Source of the DNA: Micromonospora sp. CPCC 205371
Lineage (GTDB): Bacteria > Actinomycetota > Actinomycetes > Mycobacteriales > Micromonosporaceae
Length of the DNA stretch: 51,173 nt
Direction of reading: 5' to 3'
Assembly: GCF_026130045.1 (NCBI RefSeq)
Contig: NZ_JAIBNX010000036.1
Coordinates: forward strand, 1-51,173
The notes under the pieces were generated by a model that was not told the DNA's origin, did not search any database, and saw nothing but the letters and a program-made list of their open reading frames with translations. Every line of letters begins with the position of its first letter. Position 1 is the first letter of the stretch. The position numbers were made by a program, and so were the translations under genes. Positions 1 through 7,681 of this stretch are shown here, in pieces.

Positions 1-90
1 CCCGCGTCCGCCGCCCGCGCACCCCGCTGCGCCCCCGCGGCCCACGCCGCCGCGGCCCGCGCCGCTGCGGTCCGTGCGGGGCGCTTCCTT

Positions 91-213
91 GCGTCGATCA
101 AGGGCGAATGCTCGTGGTTGGATCTCTTTTCCGCGTGCGTTTGCCCTTGATCGATGGGATTGCCCTTGATCGGCGGGCGCTGCGCGCTATGCCGCTGCCG
201 CTTGCGGCGGCGC
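91..213 (-). repeat. Interspersed inverted-repeat element, copy A (inverted)
   Basis: On the minus strand this matches copy C (1384-1500) across about 117-123 bp with few differences, and matches copy B over about 86 bp. It contains the terminal arm GATCAAGGGC, a second direct copy of that motif, and the closing arm GCCCTTGATC. It lies just downstream of the stop of the 256-855 gene. The flanks (1-90) are C/G-rich low-complexity sequence with no convincing gene. Confidence 0.85.
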
Positions 214-255
214 GGCGCGCTCGGTCTCGGTCTCGGTCTCGGTCAGGGTGCGAGG

Positions 256-855
256 TTAGCGGCGGTAGCAGCGCCAGGCGAAGGGATCGCGCCGGTTGGA
301 GGTCTCGGCGAAGGCGCCGCGGCCGTACGTGGCGCGGCACGCCGCGGTCATGTCGGCGACCTCGGGTGAGCGGTTCCACCGCAGGCACCACCAGTTTCCG
401 TCGCCGTTCTCGCCCGGCTTCGCCCAGGCCTCGTCGCGCTGGCAGTAGCCGCCGTCGAGCTGCCACAGCCCGTCGGAGGACTGGGGGGCGGGCACGGTCG
501 GCGCGGCGGGGGTCGAGGGGGACCGGCGCGGGGCCGCCGTCGTCGGCGCGTTGGTGGCGCGTTTGCGCGGAGCCTGGGTGGTCCGGCTCGGGGAGGGCTT
601 CGGTGTCGCGGACGGTGGCGGCGCCGCCGTGGGCGTGGTCGAATCGGGCGTCGCGGTGGGCGCGCTGCTCGCGGCCGCCACCGGCTCGGCGGAGTTCCAC
701 GTGAGTCCGGTACCCGACACGAACGGCACAGAGCAGAGAAGTACCACGACACCGAGCCCGACCGCGGCGGCCAACCAGGCGTAGTCGCGCACCATCCGTG
801 GGAGCCGGACTCGGGTCACCAGACGATCGGATGGTGCGGTGACGTCGTCGGGCAC
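256..855 (-). CDS. Membrane-anchored Cys-containing hypothetical protein (199 aa)
   Basis: I do not recognise the family. The protein has a short basic N-terminus, one transmembrane segment at about residues 26-47, a long Pro/Thr/Ala-rich linker at about 55-125, and a compact C-terminal domain (about 128-199) rich in Trp and with four Cys that could form disulfides outside the cell. The layout fits a type II membrane protein presenting a small extracytoplasmic domain. The GTG start is chosen because AAGGAGG lies about 9 nt upstream. It is monocistronic, with repeat copy A beyond its stop. The coding call is supported by coherent membrane topology; several overlapping open frames in other phases give only low-complexity Arg/Pro peptides. 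Function is unknown. Confidence 0.75.
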   Translation of the reverse strand: MPDDVTAPSDRLVTRVRLPRMVRDYAWLAAAVGLGVVVLLCSVPFVSGTGLTWNSAEPVAAASSAPTATPDSTTPTAAPPPSATPKPSPSRTTQAPRKRATNAPTTAAPRRSPSTPAAPTVPAPQSSDGLWQLDGGYCQRDEAWAKPGENGDGNWWCLRWNRSPEVADMTAACRATYGRGAFAETSNRRDPFAWRCYRR

Positions 856-1245
856 GGGCGCGGGCCTCCTTCAGGCGATCAAGTGGACCGGCCGTCACTC
901 TAGTCACTGCCGTTCCACGATGGGCCGCCCGACCGGCTGCAAGGACAGAGACTCACAGCGCTCTCCCGCGAACGTGAATTTGGGAGTACCGTGATGAGTG
1001 GAGAGGCCGCTTCCCCCGTGGCGGCCTCTCCCGCTATGTACGGCCGCGACCAAGCGGCGCTCGCGCCGCCGGTACGTCGACGCGGCAGAATGCGGCATCC
1101 AGAGCGCTCGAGTCGGGTGCGCAGTTCCCCGATGTCGTGACAACGCCACCTCACCCAGGCCTCCGCCCCGCCCGCCTGCGCCCCGACGGCGCCGTGCCCT
1201 GTGCGCTCCGCGCGCTTGGTGACGTGCGCCGAGGCCGCTTCGGCG
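856..1245. other. Intergenic region without a convincing gene
   Basis: Open frames here give only Arg/Pro/Ala-rich peptides without recognisable domains. The region holds the hairpin at 1000-1031. Repeats and a tandem array fill the rest of the gap up to 1729. Confidence 0.6.
1000..1031. terminator. Hairpin, possible terminator
   Basis: GGAGAGGCCGC at 1000-1010 pairs perfectly with GCGGCCTCTCC at 1021-1031 across a 10-nt loop. There is no U-tract, as is common in high-GC actinomycetes. No obvious gene ends just before it, so it could be a structured RNA or terminate an unseen transcript. Confidence 0.45.
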
Positions 1246-1331
1246 GCGTCGATCAAGGGCATTCCCATCGATCAAGGCCAAACGCACGCGGAAAAGAGAT
1301 CCAAGCACGTGCATTCGCCCTTGATCGACGC
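1246..1331 (+). repeat. Interspersed inverted-repeat element, copy B
   Basis: The 15-bp ends GCGTCGATCAAGGGC and GCCCTTGATCGACGC are perfect inverted repeats enclosing about 56 bp. An internal second GATCAAGG motif sits near 1269, and the loop contains CACGTG. The internal part matches copies A and C almost base for base, but the upstream extension shared by A and C is absent. Confidence 0.88.
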
Positions 1332-1383
1332 AAGGAGGCGCCGCGGCCGGCAGCGGGCGCGGACGGCGGGCGCGGACGGCGGC

Positions 1384-1500
1384 GCCGCAAGCCGGGGCGG
1401 CATAGCGCGCAGCGCTCGTCGATCAAGGGCATTCCCATGGATCAAGGCCGAATGCACGCGGAAAAGAGATCCAAGCACGTGCATTCGCCCTTGATCGGCG
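1384..1500 (+). repeat. Interspersed inverted-repeat element, copy C
   Basis: This is the same element as copy B, with about 33 bp of extra 5' sequence that is shared with inverted copy A. The ends GATCAAGGGC and GCCCTTGATC are inverted. Together the three copies define an element of 86-120 bp. Confidence 0.88.
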
Positions 1501-1526
1501 GAGGAGCACGCGGCGGGCGCCGGGTG

Positions 1527-1690
1527 GCGCGGCGGGCGCGGCGGGCGGAGGGGCGCTGGGGTGGCGCGGAGGGGGGCGGCGGGCGGAGGGGCACGCGGCG
1601 GGCGCTGGGTGGCGCGGAGGGGGGCGGCGGGCGGAGGGGCACGCGGCGGCGCTGGGTGGTGCGGAGGGGGCGGCGGGCGCTGGGTGGTGC
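1527..1690 (+). repeat. GC-rich tandem array, ~48-bp unit
   Basis: A purine-rich unit beginning GTGGCGCGGAGGGG repeats at 1561 (48 bp) and 1609 (47 bp). Shortened units follow at 1656 and 1684, and a diverged one precedes at about 1527. The G-rich strand is the plus strand. It lies immediately upstream of the acyltransferase gene. Open frames through it encode only low-complexity Arg/Gly peptides. Confidence 0.75.
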
Positions 1691-1729
1691 GGCGCGCGTC
1701 AGGAGGTGTCGGTCTAGGCTGGACGGCGT

Positions 1730-2851
1730 TTGTGCCGCCGCCAGACCGGGAGAGACATCCTGTCCGAGCCATCAGCCGCCGTCCGGCTGCCCTCGCTGAC
1801 CGGATTGCGGTTCGCTGCCGCGCTCGGCGTGTTCGGCCTGCACGCGTACTCGTTTGTGCCGCTGGTCGATCCGGCTGGCCGATGGGCCGCGAAGCTGCTC
1901 TTCGACGCCGGTGACCTGGGCGTCTCGTTCTTCTTCGTGCTGTCGGGCTTCGTGCTGACCTGGTCGGTGGGGATGCGCGGGCCGCTGCGATTTTGGCGGG
2001 GCCGGGTGGCGCGGGTCTATCCGGCGCATCTGGTGGCGATGGCGCTCGCGGTTGGCTCGCTGGTGGTGACCGACCGGATACCGCCGGTGTTCTGGGAGCC
2101 GCTGTTTGCCGGTGCCGCGCTGGTCAACGCCTGGTACACCAAGGATTTTTACTACCTTGGCATCAACCCGGTGGCCTGGTCGCTGTCGTGCGAGATGTTC
2201 TTCTACCTGTGCTTTCCGCTGCTGCACGCGGGACTGCGCCGCCTGCGCCCCGCTGGCCTGTACGCGATTGGCGCCGCCGTCATGGTCGTCACCTGGCTGA
2301 TGCCCGTGCTCGCGACGGTGGCGGTGACGCCGGACCGCGAGCGCTGGTTCGTGTACATCTTCCCGGTGGCCCGGATGGCCGAGTTCGTCCTCGGCATCGT
2401 GCTGGCCCGCCTGGTCATGGCTGGCGCGTGGCGCGGCCCCGGGCTGCGGCTGGCGATGGTGCTCTTCGCCGCCAACTACCTGACGGTCGGACTGATGCCG
2501 GCGCAGATCCGCGACACCGCCGCGACGATCGTCGGGACGGCGCTGCTCGTCCCGGCGGCAGCGCTGGCGGATCTGAGCGGGGATCGGTCGTTTTGGCGGC
2601 ACCGGGTCGCGGTGCACCTGGGCGAGATCTCGTACGCCTTCTTTCTGGTGCACTTGACCGTCATCGTGACCGCCGTGGAGCTTTTCGAACTGCGCGGGCC
2701 GTGGCGTGCGTGGCCGGCGGTCGGGCTGACCGCCGGCCTGCTGCTCACGTCTTACGCGCTGGCGTGGCTGCTGCACCGCCTCGTCGAGGTGCCTGGCATG
2801 CGCCTGCTCAGCCCGCGCCGCCGCGCGCCAGCGGCAGCGTCACCCGGCTGA
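1730..2851 (+). CDS. Acyltransferase 3 family membrane protein (OafA/YrhL-like)
   Basis: This is a polytopic membrane protein of about 370 aa, usual for acyltransferase-3 enzymes that transfer acyl groups to extracytoplasmic sugars, glycopeptidolipids or secondary metabolites. Visible family motifs are the conserved His in the first helix (H38, in LTGLRFAAALGVFGLHAY), FFFVLSGFVLTW, the R-x-x-R-V-Y-P stretch at residues 92-98 and WSLSCEMFFYL with E155. The substrate cannot be inferred. The listed TTG start has no good RBS. A GGGAGAGA at 1748-1755 suggests initiation slightly downstream, with only a CTG at 1760 close by. The 3' end overlaps the convergent CocE gene by 44 bp. Confidence 0.88.
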   Translation: MCRRQTGRDILSEPSAAVRLPSLTGLRFAAALGVFGLHAYSFVPLVDPAGRWAAKLLFDAGDLGVSFFFVLSGFVLTWSVGMRGPLRFWRGRVARVYPAHLVAMALAVGSLVVTDRIPPVFWEPLFAGAALVNAWYTKDFYYLGINPVAWSLSCEMFFYLCFPLLHAGLRRLRPAGLYAIGAAVMVVTWLMPVLATVAVTPDRERWFVYIFPVARMAEFVLGIVLARLVMAGAWRGPGLRLAMVLFAANYLTVGLMPAQIRDTAATIVGTALLVPAAALADLSGDRSFWRHRVAVHLGEISYAFFLVHLTVIVTAVELFELRGPWRAWPAVGLTAGLLLTSYALAWLLHRLVEVPGMRLLSPRRRAPAAASPG

Positions 2852-4676
2852 CGCCGAGGGCCACATCGACCTCGGTGCCCGCCCGGTAGCGCAGCGTGTA
2901 GTCGCGGTCGGTCGAGATCAGGACGATGCCGATCCGGTGCCCGGCGGGGAAGACGTGGTCCTGCGGTTGCATCCCCCACTCGAACGTGTACTGCTTGCCC
3001 GGCGTGATCGGCTCGCTACGCCAGATCGACTTTCGGTTGCGCACGTCGAGCCAGCCGCGGCTGACGATCTGGTACGGCGTCACCTCGGTGTTGTGCACGT
3101 ACCGCGCGAAGCAGCCCGGGTCTCCGGGGATGCCCGGGCCGAGGCAGTCGACGTCGCCGGTGGGGCGGCTACCGAACACGCGCTCGCCGTCGCCGTAGTC
3201 GACGAGCAGCGCGGTCAGGTACGGCGAGCGCCCGTCGAGGCCGGCCCGCACGCTGAGCTCGGGGGTGCCGGACAGGTGCACCGGTGCCGCGAGCGGCTCG
3301 GTCAGGAACGCCAGCCGGTTGGTGCCGGACGGGTCTTCGACCAGTTCCTCGGCGGTGCGGCTGGGCGCGTCGACGAACGTGGCCGTCTGCCCGATGCCGG
3401 TGGGCCTGCGGGTCAGTGCGTCTGGCCCCAGGAAGTACGACGCCGGCTTGCTGCCTGGCACCGGCCAGTTGCGGTAGGTCTGCCACTGGTTCGGCGCGAG
3501 CTCGACGTCGGCCATCGGCTCGGACATGACGCCGTTCTGGACGCGGTGCAGCCAGTAGTCGAACCAGCGGTGCAGGGTCTCGACCCACTCCGCGCGCCGG
3601 AAGTAGAACGGGGTGGTGTGCCCGCCCTGGTGCAGCCAGATCTTGCGCGGCACGCCGCGCGCCGCCAGCGCGTCCCACCACTGCCCGAAGTGCTGCGTCT
3701 TGACGTTCCAGTCGGTGAGGCCGTGCACGAGCAGCACGCTCGCCTTCACCTTGTGGGCGTCGGGCAGGTAGTTGCGTTCGTGCCAGAACCGGCTGTAGTC
3801 GCCGGTCTCCCGGTCTTGCTCGCGCTCGAGGTCGGCCATGACGCCGGCGCACACCTCCGGGTTCTGCCGGGTCAGCACCGCCTTGGCGAGGATGTCGGTG
3901 TCTTCACCCTGGTAGCCGCCCGGGGCGACCACGCCACCGTTGGCGCGGTAGTAGTCGTACCAGGAAGAGATGGCCGCGATGGGCACGATGGTCTCCAAGC
4001 CGCGGACGCCGGTGGAGGCGACCGCGTTGGGCAGCGTGCCGTTGTACGACGCGCCGGTCATCCCGACGCGGCCGCTGGACCACCGGGCGGCTGCCGGCCG
4101 CCCGGCTTCGTCGAAGCCGCGCGCCCGGCCGGTGAGCCAGTCGACGACGGCCTTCATGCCGAGCGTCTCGTTGCGCCCGCCGGAGGTGGGGCAGCCGTCG
4201 GAGCCGCCGCTGCCCACGCTGTCGGCGACGACCACCGCGTACCCGCGGGGCACGAAGTAGTTGTCGAGGAACCCGTAGAAGAGGATGTCTTCTTCGGACC
4301 GGGCGCCCGAGCGCCGCGCGGACGCGCCCGGGTCGTCGCGGTCGATGTCGTCGTGGTTGGGGATGTTGTGGATGCCCGCCCAGTACGGGCTCGGCTCGAA
4401 GATCGTGGGCACCTTCAGGCGTCCTTCGGTCTCCTTCGGCCGGATGATCCGTGCCTCGATCCGGTCACGCCGCCCGTCGAAGTCGCTGTCGACCTCAGTT
4501 TCGATGAAGACTCGCTCGCGGATCGCCTGCTCGTAGTCGAAGACCGGCTGCGTGACGCCTCCGCTGATCACCACGCCCGCCGCCTGTGCCGGTGCGGCCG
4601 GCGCCGCCACGACGAGTGCCGCGCCGACCAGGGCAGTGCTCAATAGCCGCCGGGGGTTGTTCATTAACCGTCGCAC
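2808..4676 (-). CDS. Secreted CocE/NonD family hydrolase (peptidase S15-like)
   Basis: This is a serine alpha/beta-hydrolase related to X-prolyl dipeptidyl aminopeptidases and cocaine esterase. It has a Sec signal peptide (residues 1-33, ending AQAAG), then the S15 domain (about 45-370), then the C-terminal jelly-roll domain (about 390-622). The catalytic triad is visible: Ser210 in GASYNG, Asp322 in HGLTDWN and His353 in HQGGHTT. Length (622 aa) is normal for the family. It is most likely exported and acts on peptides or esters outside the cell; the actual substrate is not predictable. It is 75 bp downstream of clpP on the same strand, so co-transcription is possible, and it converges on the acyltransferase gene. 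Confidence 0.92.
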   Translation of the reverse strand: MRRLMNNPRRLLSTALVGAALVVAAPAAPAQAAGVVISGGVTQPVFDYEQAIRERVFIETEVDSDFDGRRDRIEARIIRPKETEGRLKVPTIFEPSPYWAGIHNIPNHDDIDRDDPGASARRSGARSEEDILFYGFLDNYFVPRGYAVVVADSVGSGGSDGCPTSGGRNETLGMKAVVDWLTGRARGFDEAGRPAAARWSSGRVGMTGASYNGTLPNAVASTGVRGLETIVPIAAISSWYDYYRANGGVVAPGGYQGEDTDILAKAVLTRQNPEVCAGVMADLEREQDRETGDYSRFWHERNYLPDAHKVKASVLLVHGLTDWNVKTQHFGQWWDALAARGVPRKIWLHQGGHTTPFYFRRAEWVETLHRWFDYWLHRVQNGVMSEPMADVELAPNQWQTYRNWPVPGSKPASYFLGPDALTRRPTGIGQTATFVDAPSRTAEELVEDPSGTNRLAFLTEPLAAPVHLSGTPELSVRAGLDGRSPYLTALLVDYGDGERVFGSRPTGDVDCLGPGIPGDPGCFARYVHNTEVTPYQIVSRGWLDVRNRKSIWRSEPITPGKQYTFEWGMQPQDHVFPAGHRIGIVLISTDRDYTLRYRAGTEVDVALGVSRVTLPLARGGAG

Positions 4677-4751
4677 AACGAAACCTCCCCATCCGTCGAT
4701 GTGTCCCGAGGCTATCGGGCCGGTGGCTGAGGGTGCGACCTGTGGAGGGTG

Positions 4752-5351
4752 TCAGGGCAGCGCGGGCACCTGGCGGGCGCCGCTGATCACCTTGTCGATG
4801 AACCCGTAGCGCACGCCCTCTTCGGCGGTGAACCAGCGGTCACGGTCGGCGTCCTCGACGATCTGCTCGTACGTCTGGCCGGTGTGCTGGGCGATCATCT
4901 CCAGCAGCATCCGCTTGGTGTACACCATCTGCTCGGCCTGGATGGCGATGTCGGCCGCGGTGCCGCCCATGCCGCCCGAGGGCTGGTGCATGATGATCCG
5001 CGCGTGCGGCAGCGCGTAGCGCTTGCCGGGCGTGCCGGCGCAGAGCAGGAACTGGCCCATCGAGCCCGCCATGCCCATGGCCACAGTGGACACGTCGTTG
5101 CCGATGAACTGCATCGTGTCGTAGATGGCCATGCCCGCGTACACTGAGCCGCCCGGCGAGTTGATCCAGAGGCTGATGTCGCGCTCGGGGTCTTCGGCGG
5201 CGAGCAGCAGGAGCTGGGCGCAGATCCGGTTGGCCACCTCGTCGGTGACCTCGCTGCCGAGGAAGACGATGCGCTCCTTGAGTAGCCGGTTGTAGACAGA
5301 GTCGTCGAGGGAGGCGGCTGCTGAGGCACCGCCGCGGGCGTGGGTCGTCAT
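4752..5351 (-). CDS. clpP: ATP-dependent Clp protease proteolytic subunit (stand-alone paralogue)
   Basis: ClpP peptidase of 199 aa. The triad is Ser97 (GMAGSMGQ), His122 (IMHQPSGG) and Asp171 (ADRDRWF), the same spacing as classical ClpP. ClpP assembles into tetradecamers that degrade substrates unfolded by ClpX or ClpC. I start it at the ATG giving MTTHARGG; the frame is open further upstream but without family similarity. Actinobacterial housekeeping clpP1-clpP2 normally lie as a pair near tig and clpX. Here there is one copy, no partner and no ATPase, so it is probably an accessory paralogue, as Streptomyces clpP3-clpP5 are. It lies 59 bp downstream of the NB-ARC/TPR gene and may be read from that operon. 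Confidence 0.93.
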   Translation of the reverse strand: MTTHARGGASAAASLDDSVYNRLLKERIVFLGSEVTDEVANRICAQLLLLAAEDPERDISLWINSPGGSVYAGMAIYDTMQFIGNDVSTVAMGMAGSMGQFLLCAGTPGKRYALPHARIIMHQPSGGMGGTAADIAIQAEQMVYTKRMLLEMIAQHTGQTYEQIVEDADRDRWFTAEEGVRYGFIDKVISGARQVPALP

Positions 5352-5410
5352 GTGGGTGACGCTAGCGCCGCATGTGCCGCCAAGTCTCATGCGTTCGCTG
5401 TGAGCGCACC

Positions 5411-7681
5411 TCAGTCGGTCAGGCGATGGTTGGCCTCCGCGGCGCCTTCCTCGTCGCCGACCTCCTCGCAGACGCCTGCGGCGTCCTGCCAGCGGTCGCG
5501 GGCGCGGGTCGGGTGGTCCATGGCGAGCTCGGCATCGCCGAGGTGGAGAAGGGTACGGCCGAGCGCGGCGTCGGGGCGGCGGTGGGCGCGCAGCCGCAGG
5601 GCCTCGGTGAGCAGCTCGCGGGCCGGCTCGCCGCGCGGCGGGTCGGTGTTGACCATGGCCGCTCCGGCGTTGAGGAGGGCCGCCGCTCGCCCCGCTGGGT
5701 CGTCGATCGTCTCGTACACCTCCAGCGCCGCCGCCCACGCGTGCGCGGCGTCCAGGTGCTCACCGAGCCGCCACTGTGCGAGCACCAGGTTGGTCAGCGC
5801 GGCCGCGTACCCGCGCCGGTCGCCGGCCGCCTCGAAGGCGTTCGCCGCCTGCACGAGGTGGTGCCGGGCCTTGGAGGGCTCGCCGCGGGCCAGGTAGGCG
5901 GCGCCGAGCCCGAGATGGGTGAGCGCCTGGCCGGCGCGGTCGCCGGGGGAGCGGTGCTGGCGGGCGCGGTGCAGGTGCTCGATCGCCGTGTCGACCTCGC
6001 CCTGGTCGAGCAGGGCAAGGGCCAGGTTCGTGCGGGCCTGCGCCTGCCCGCGCCGGCCGCGTTCGGTGACAGCCAGCGTCAGTACCGCGGCCGCGCCGTG
6101 CGGGTCGCCCCGGCGGCGCCGGATCACGCCGAGCTCGTTGTGCGCCCAGCCGGCCACGACGCTCCGGTCGCCACCCAGCCGGGTGCCGAGCGCCGCCTGG
6201 CACACCTGCTCCCACTCGTCGGTGCGGTTCTCCGACGCGTACCAGGCACACAACGCGACCGCGAGCCGGAACCACCATCGGCGTACCCGGCGCGGCAGCG
6301 GATCTGCGAAGGTGGCCGGCCCGTCGGGTGAGGAGGTGACCAGCGCGCGCAATAGGTCGTGGTGCAGGACGAGCCAGTCCTGGTCCTGCCGCTCGGCCTG
6401 GCGGGCCAGGTGCCGCATCAGCCGCGCGTACGCCCAGATCCTGCGCCGCGCCGGCTCGTCGTGGCGCAAGTGCAGCCGGGCGTACCCGGACAGCAGCGGC
6501 CGCACCTCGTACCGCCCGCCCTCGGCAGCGGTCACGAACCCGCCGTTGGCGAGCTCCTCCAGCGCCTGGTCGGGATGGCGGCGCAGCGCGGCGATGGCCT
6601 GCCGGTCTAGCGGCCCGGGCGCCAGCGACAGCAGCCGGAACAAGCGGCGGGCCGGCCCGCTGAGCGCGCGGTACGCGATGTCGCGCTCGGCGAGCAGCGG
6701 CAGCGCCTCGGCGTGCGGCACCTTCTGGTGCGCCGGGGCGGTGACGACGTGCCGCAGCGTCGCCAGTACCTCTTCGGCGCGCCAGCCGCGGCGACCGATC
6801 TGCTGCCCGAGGGCGCGGATCGCGTGCGGCTGCCGGCCACACAGCTCCACGAGGTCGCTTGTGGACGGCTCGCTGGGTGCGGTGCGGCGTCCGGCGGCGG
6901 TGCGGGCGTCGGCGAGCAGCTTGACCGCGTCGGTGCGGTCGGGCTCGCCGAGCCACCGCACGGCCACACCGTCGAGAGTGGACAGGCCGGGTGCGCCGGC
7001 CATCAGCAGCCGGGCCTGCGGCGCGGGCGGCAGCAGGTGGCGCACCTGAAGTGGGTCGGCGACGTTGTCCAGTACCAGAAGCACCTTGCGCTCGGCGAGC
7101 CGTGTGCGCAGCTCGGCGCCGGTCGCGGCGAGGTCGGCCGCGCGGGGTGAGCGCGGTGGGCGGGCGCCGAGCTTGCGCGCGACCGCCGCCAGCACCTGCC
7201 GGGGCCGCATCGGCCGGCCGTAGGCGCGCAGGTCCAGGTACATCTGCCCGTCGGGGAAGCGATCCCGCACCGTGTTGGCGGCCTGTACCGCGCACGCCGA
7301 CGTGCCGACGCCGCGTCGCCCCACCAGAGCGACCGCGTGCTCGGCCTCCAGCGCCTCGCGCACCCATTCGACGTCGGCGTCCCGCCCCGCGAATCCGTAC
7401 GTGTACGGCAGGTCGGTGGGCACGCCGGCGCGCTGGCGCGGCACCGGTGGTGGCGGCTCCTCCCACTCGGTGGCCCGGCGCTTGCGGAACTCCAGCGCCA
7501 GCAGCACGATCGCGGCGACCGCCGCGAGCCCGCCGGCGACCAGCCACGTGACCGTGCCGAGGTTGCTGCCCACGGCGTCGGCGATGAGGTCGGTGGCGAT
7601 GCCGCCGCTGAGCGAGCCGATGACGACGGCGGCGGCGCAGGCCCCGTGCCAGCGCGGTGCGGGCTCCCGCGACGCGCTCAT
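5411..7681 (-). CDS. Membrane-anchored NB-ARC/TPR protein with defective P-loop
   Basis: This is a 756-aa STAND-like protein. Residues 11-33 and 43-65 form two membrane helices, and a NB-ARC-type domain follows at about 95-400. Its P-loop reads GRRGVGTS (121-128), so the invariant Lys is Thr127. Walker B is normal (LLVLDN, 201-206). A winged-helix-like region spans about 380-450, and TPR-type helical repeats run from about 520 to 756. NB-ARC proteins normally use nucleotide exchange as a switch; this one probably cannot bind or hydrolyse ATP in the usual way. The start ATG overlaps the permease stop (ATGA), so the two are translationally coupled. The anchor and coupling suggest it works at the membrane with the transporter-like proteins upstream. 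Role unknown. Confidence 0.85.
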   Translation of the reverse strand: MSASREPAPRWHGACAAAVVIGSLSGGIATDLIADAVGSNLGTVTWLVAGGLAAVAAIVLLALEFRKRRATEWEEPPPPVPRQRAGVPTDLPYTYGFAGRDADVEWVREALEAEHAVALVGRRGVGTSACAVQAANTVRDRFPDGQMYLDLRAYGRPMRPRQVLAAVARKLGARPPRSPRAADLAATGAELRTRLAERKVLLVLDNVADPLQVRHLLPPAPQARLLMAGAPGLSTLDGVAVRWLGEPDRTDAVKLLADARTAAGRRTAPSEPSTSDLVELCGRQPHAIRALGQQIGRRGWRAEEVLATLRHVVTAPAHQKVPHAEALPLLAERDIAYRALSGPARRLFRLLSLAPGPLDRQAIAALRRHPDQALEELANGGFVTAAEGGRYEVRPLLSGYARLHLRHDEPARRRIWAYARLMRHLARQAERQDQDWLVLHHDLLRALVTSSPDGPATFADPLPRRVRRWWFRLAVALCAWYASENRTDEWEQVCQAALGTRLGGDRSVVAGWAHNELGVIRRRRGDPHGAAAVLTLAVTERGRRGQAQARTNLALALLDQGEVDTAIEHLHRARQHRSPGDRAGQALTHLGLGAAYLARGEPSKARHHLVQAANAFEAAGDRRGYAAALTNLVLAQWRLGEHLDAAHAWAAALEVYETIDDPAGRAAALLNAGAAMVNTDPPRGEPARELLTEALRLRAHRRPDAALGRTLLHLGDAELAMDHPTRARDRWQDAAGVCEEVGDEEGAAEANHRLTD

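Noticed and set aside
1527-1690. CRISPR-like array
   Set aside because: The repeats are directly adjacent without unique spacers and are low complexity.
2937-4646. Long open frame antisense to the CocE hydrolase
   Set aside because: High-GC codon bias opens antisense frames; the peptide has no domains, while the minus-strand frame has a signal peptide and a full catalytic triad.
5760-7547. Long alternative frame on the minus strand within the NB-ARC/TPR gene
   Set aside because: Arg/Ala/Pro-rich shadow of the real frame with no recognisable motif.
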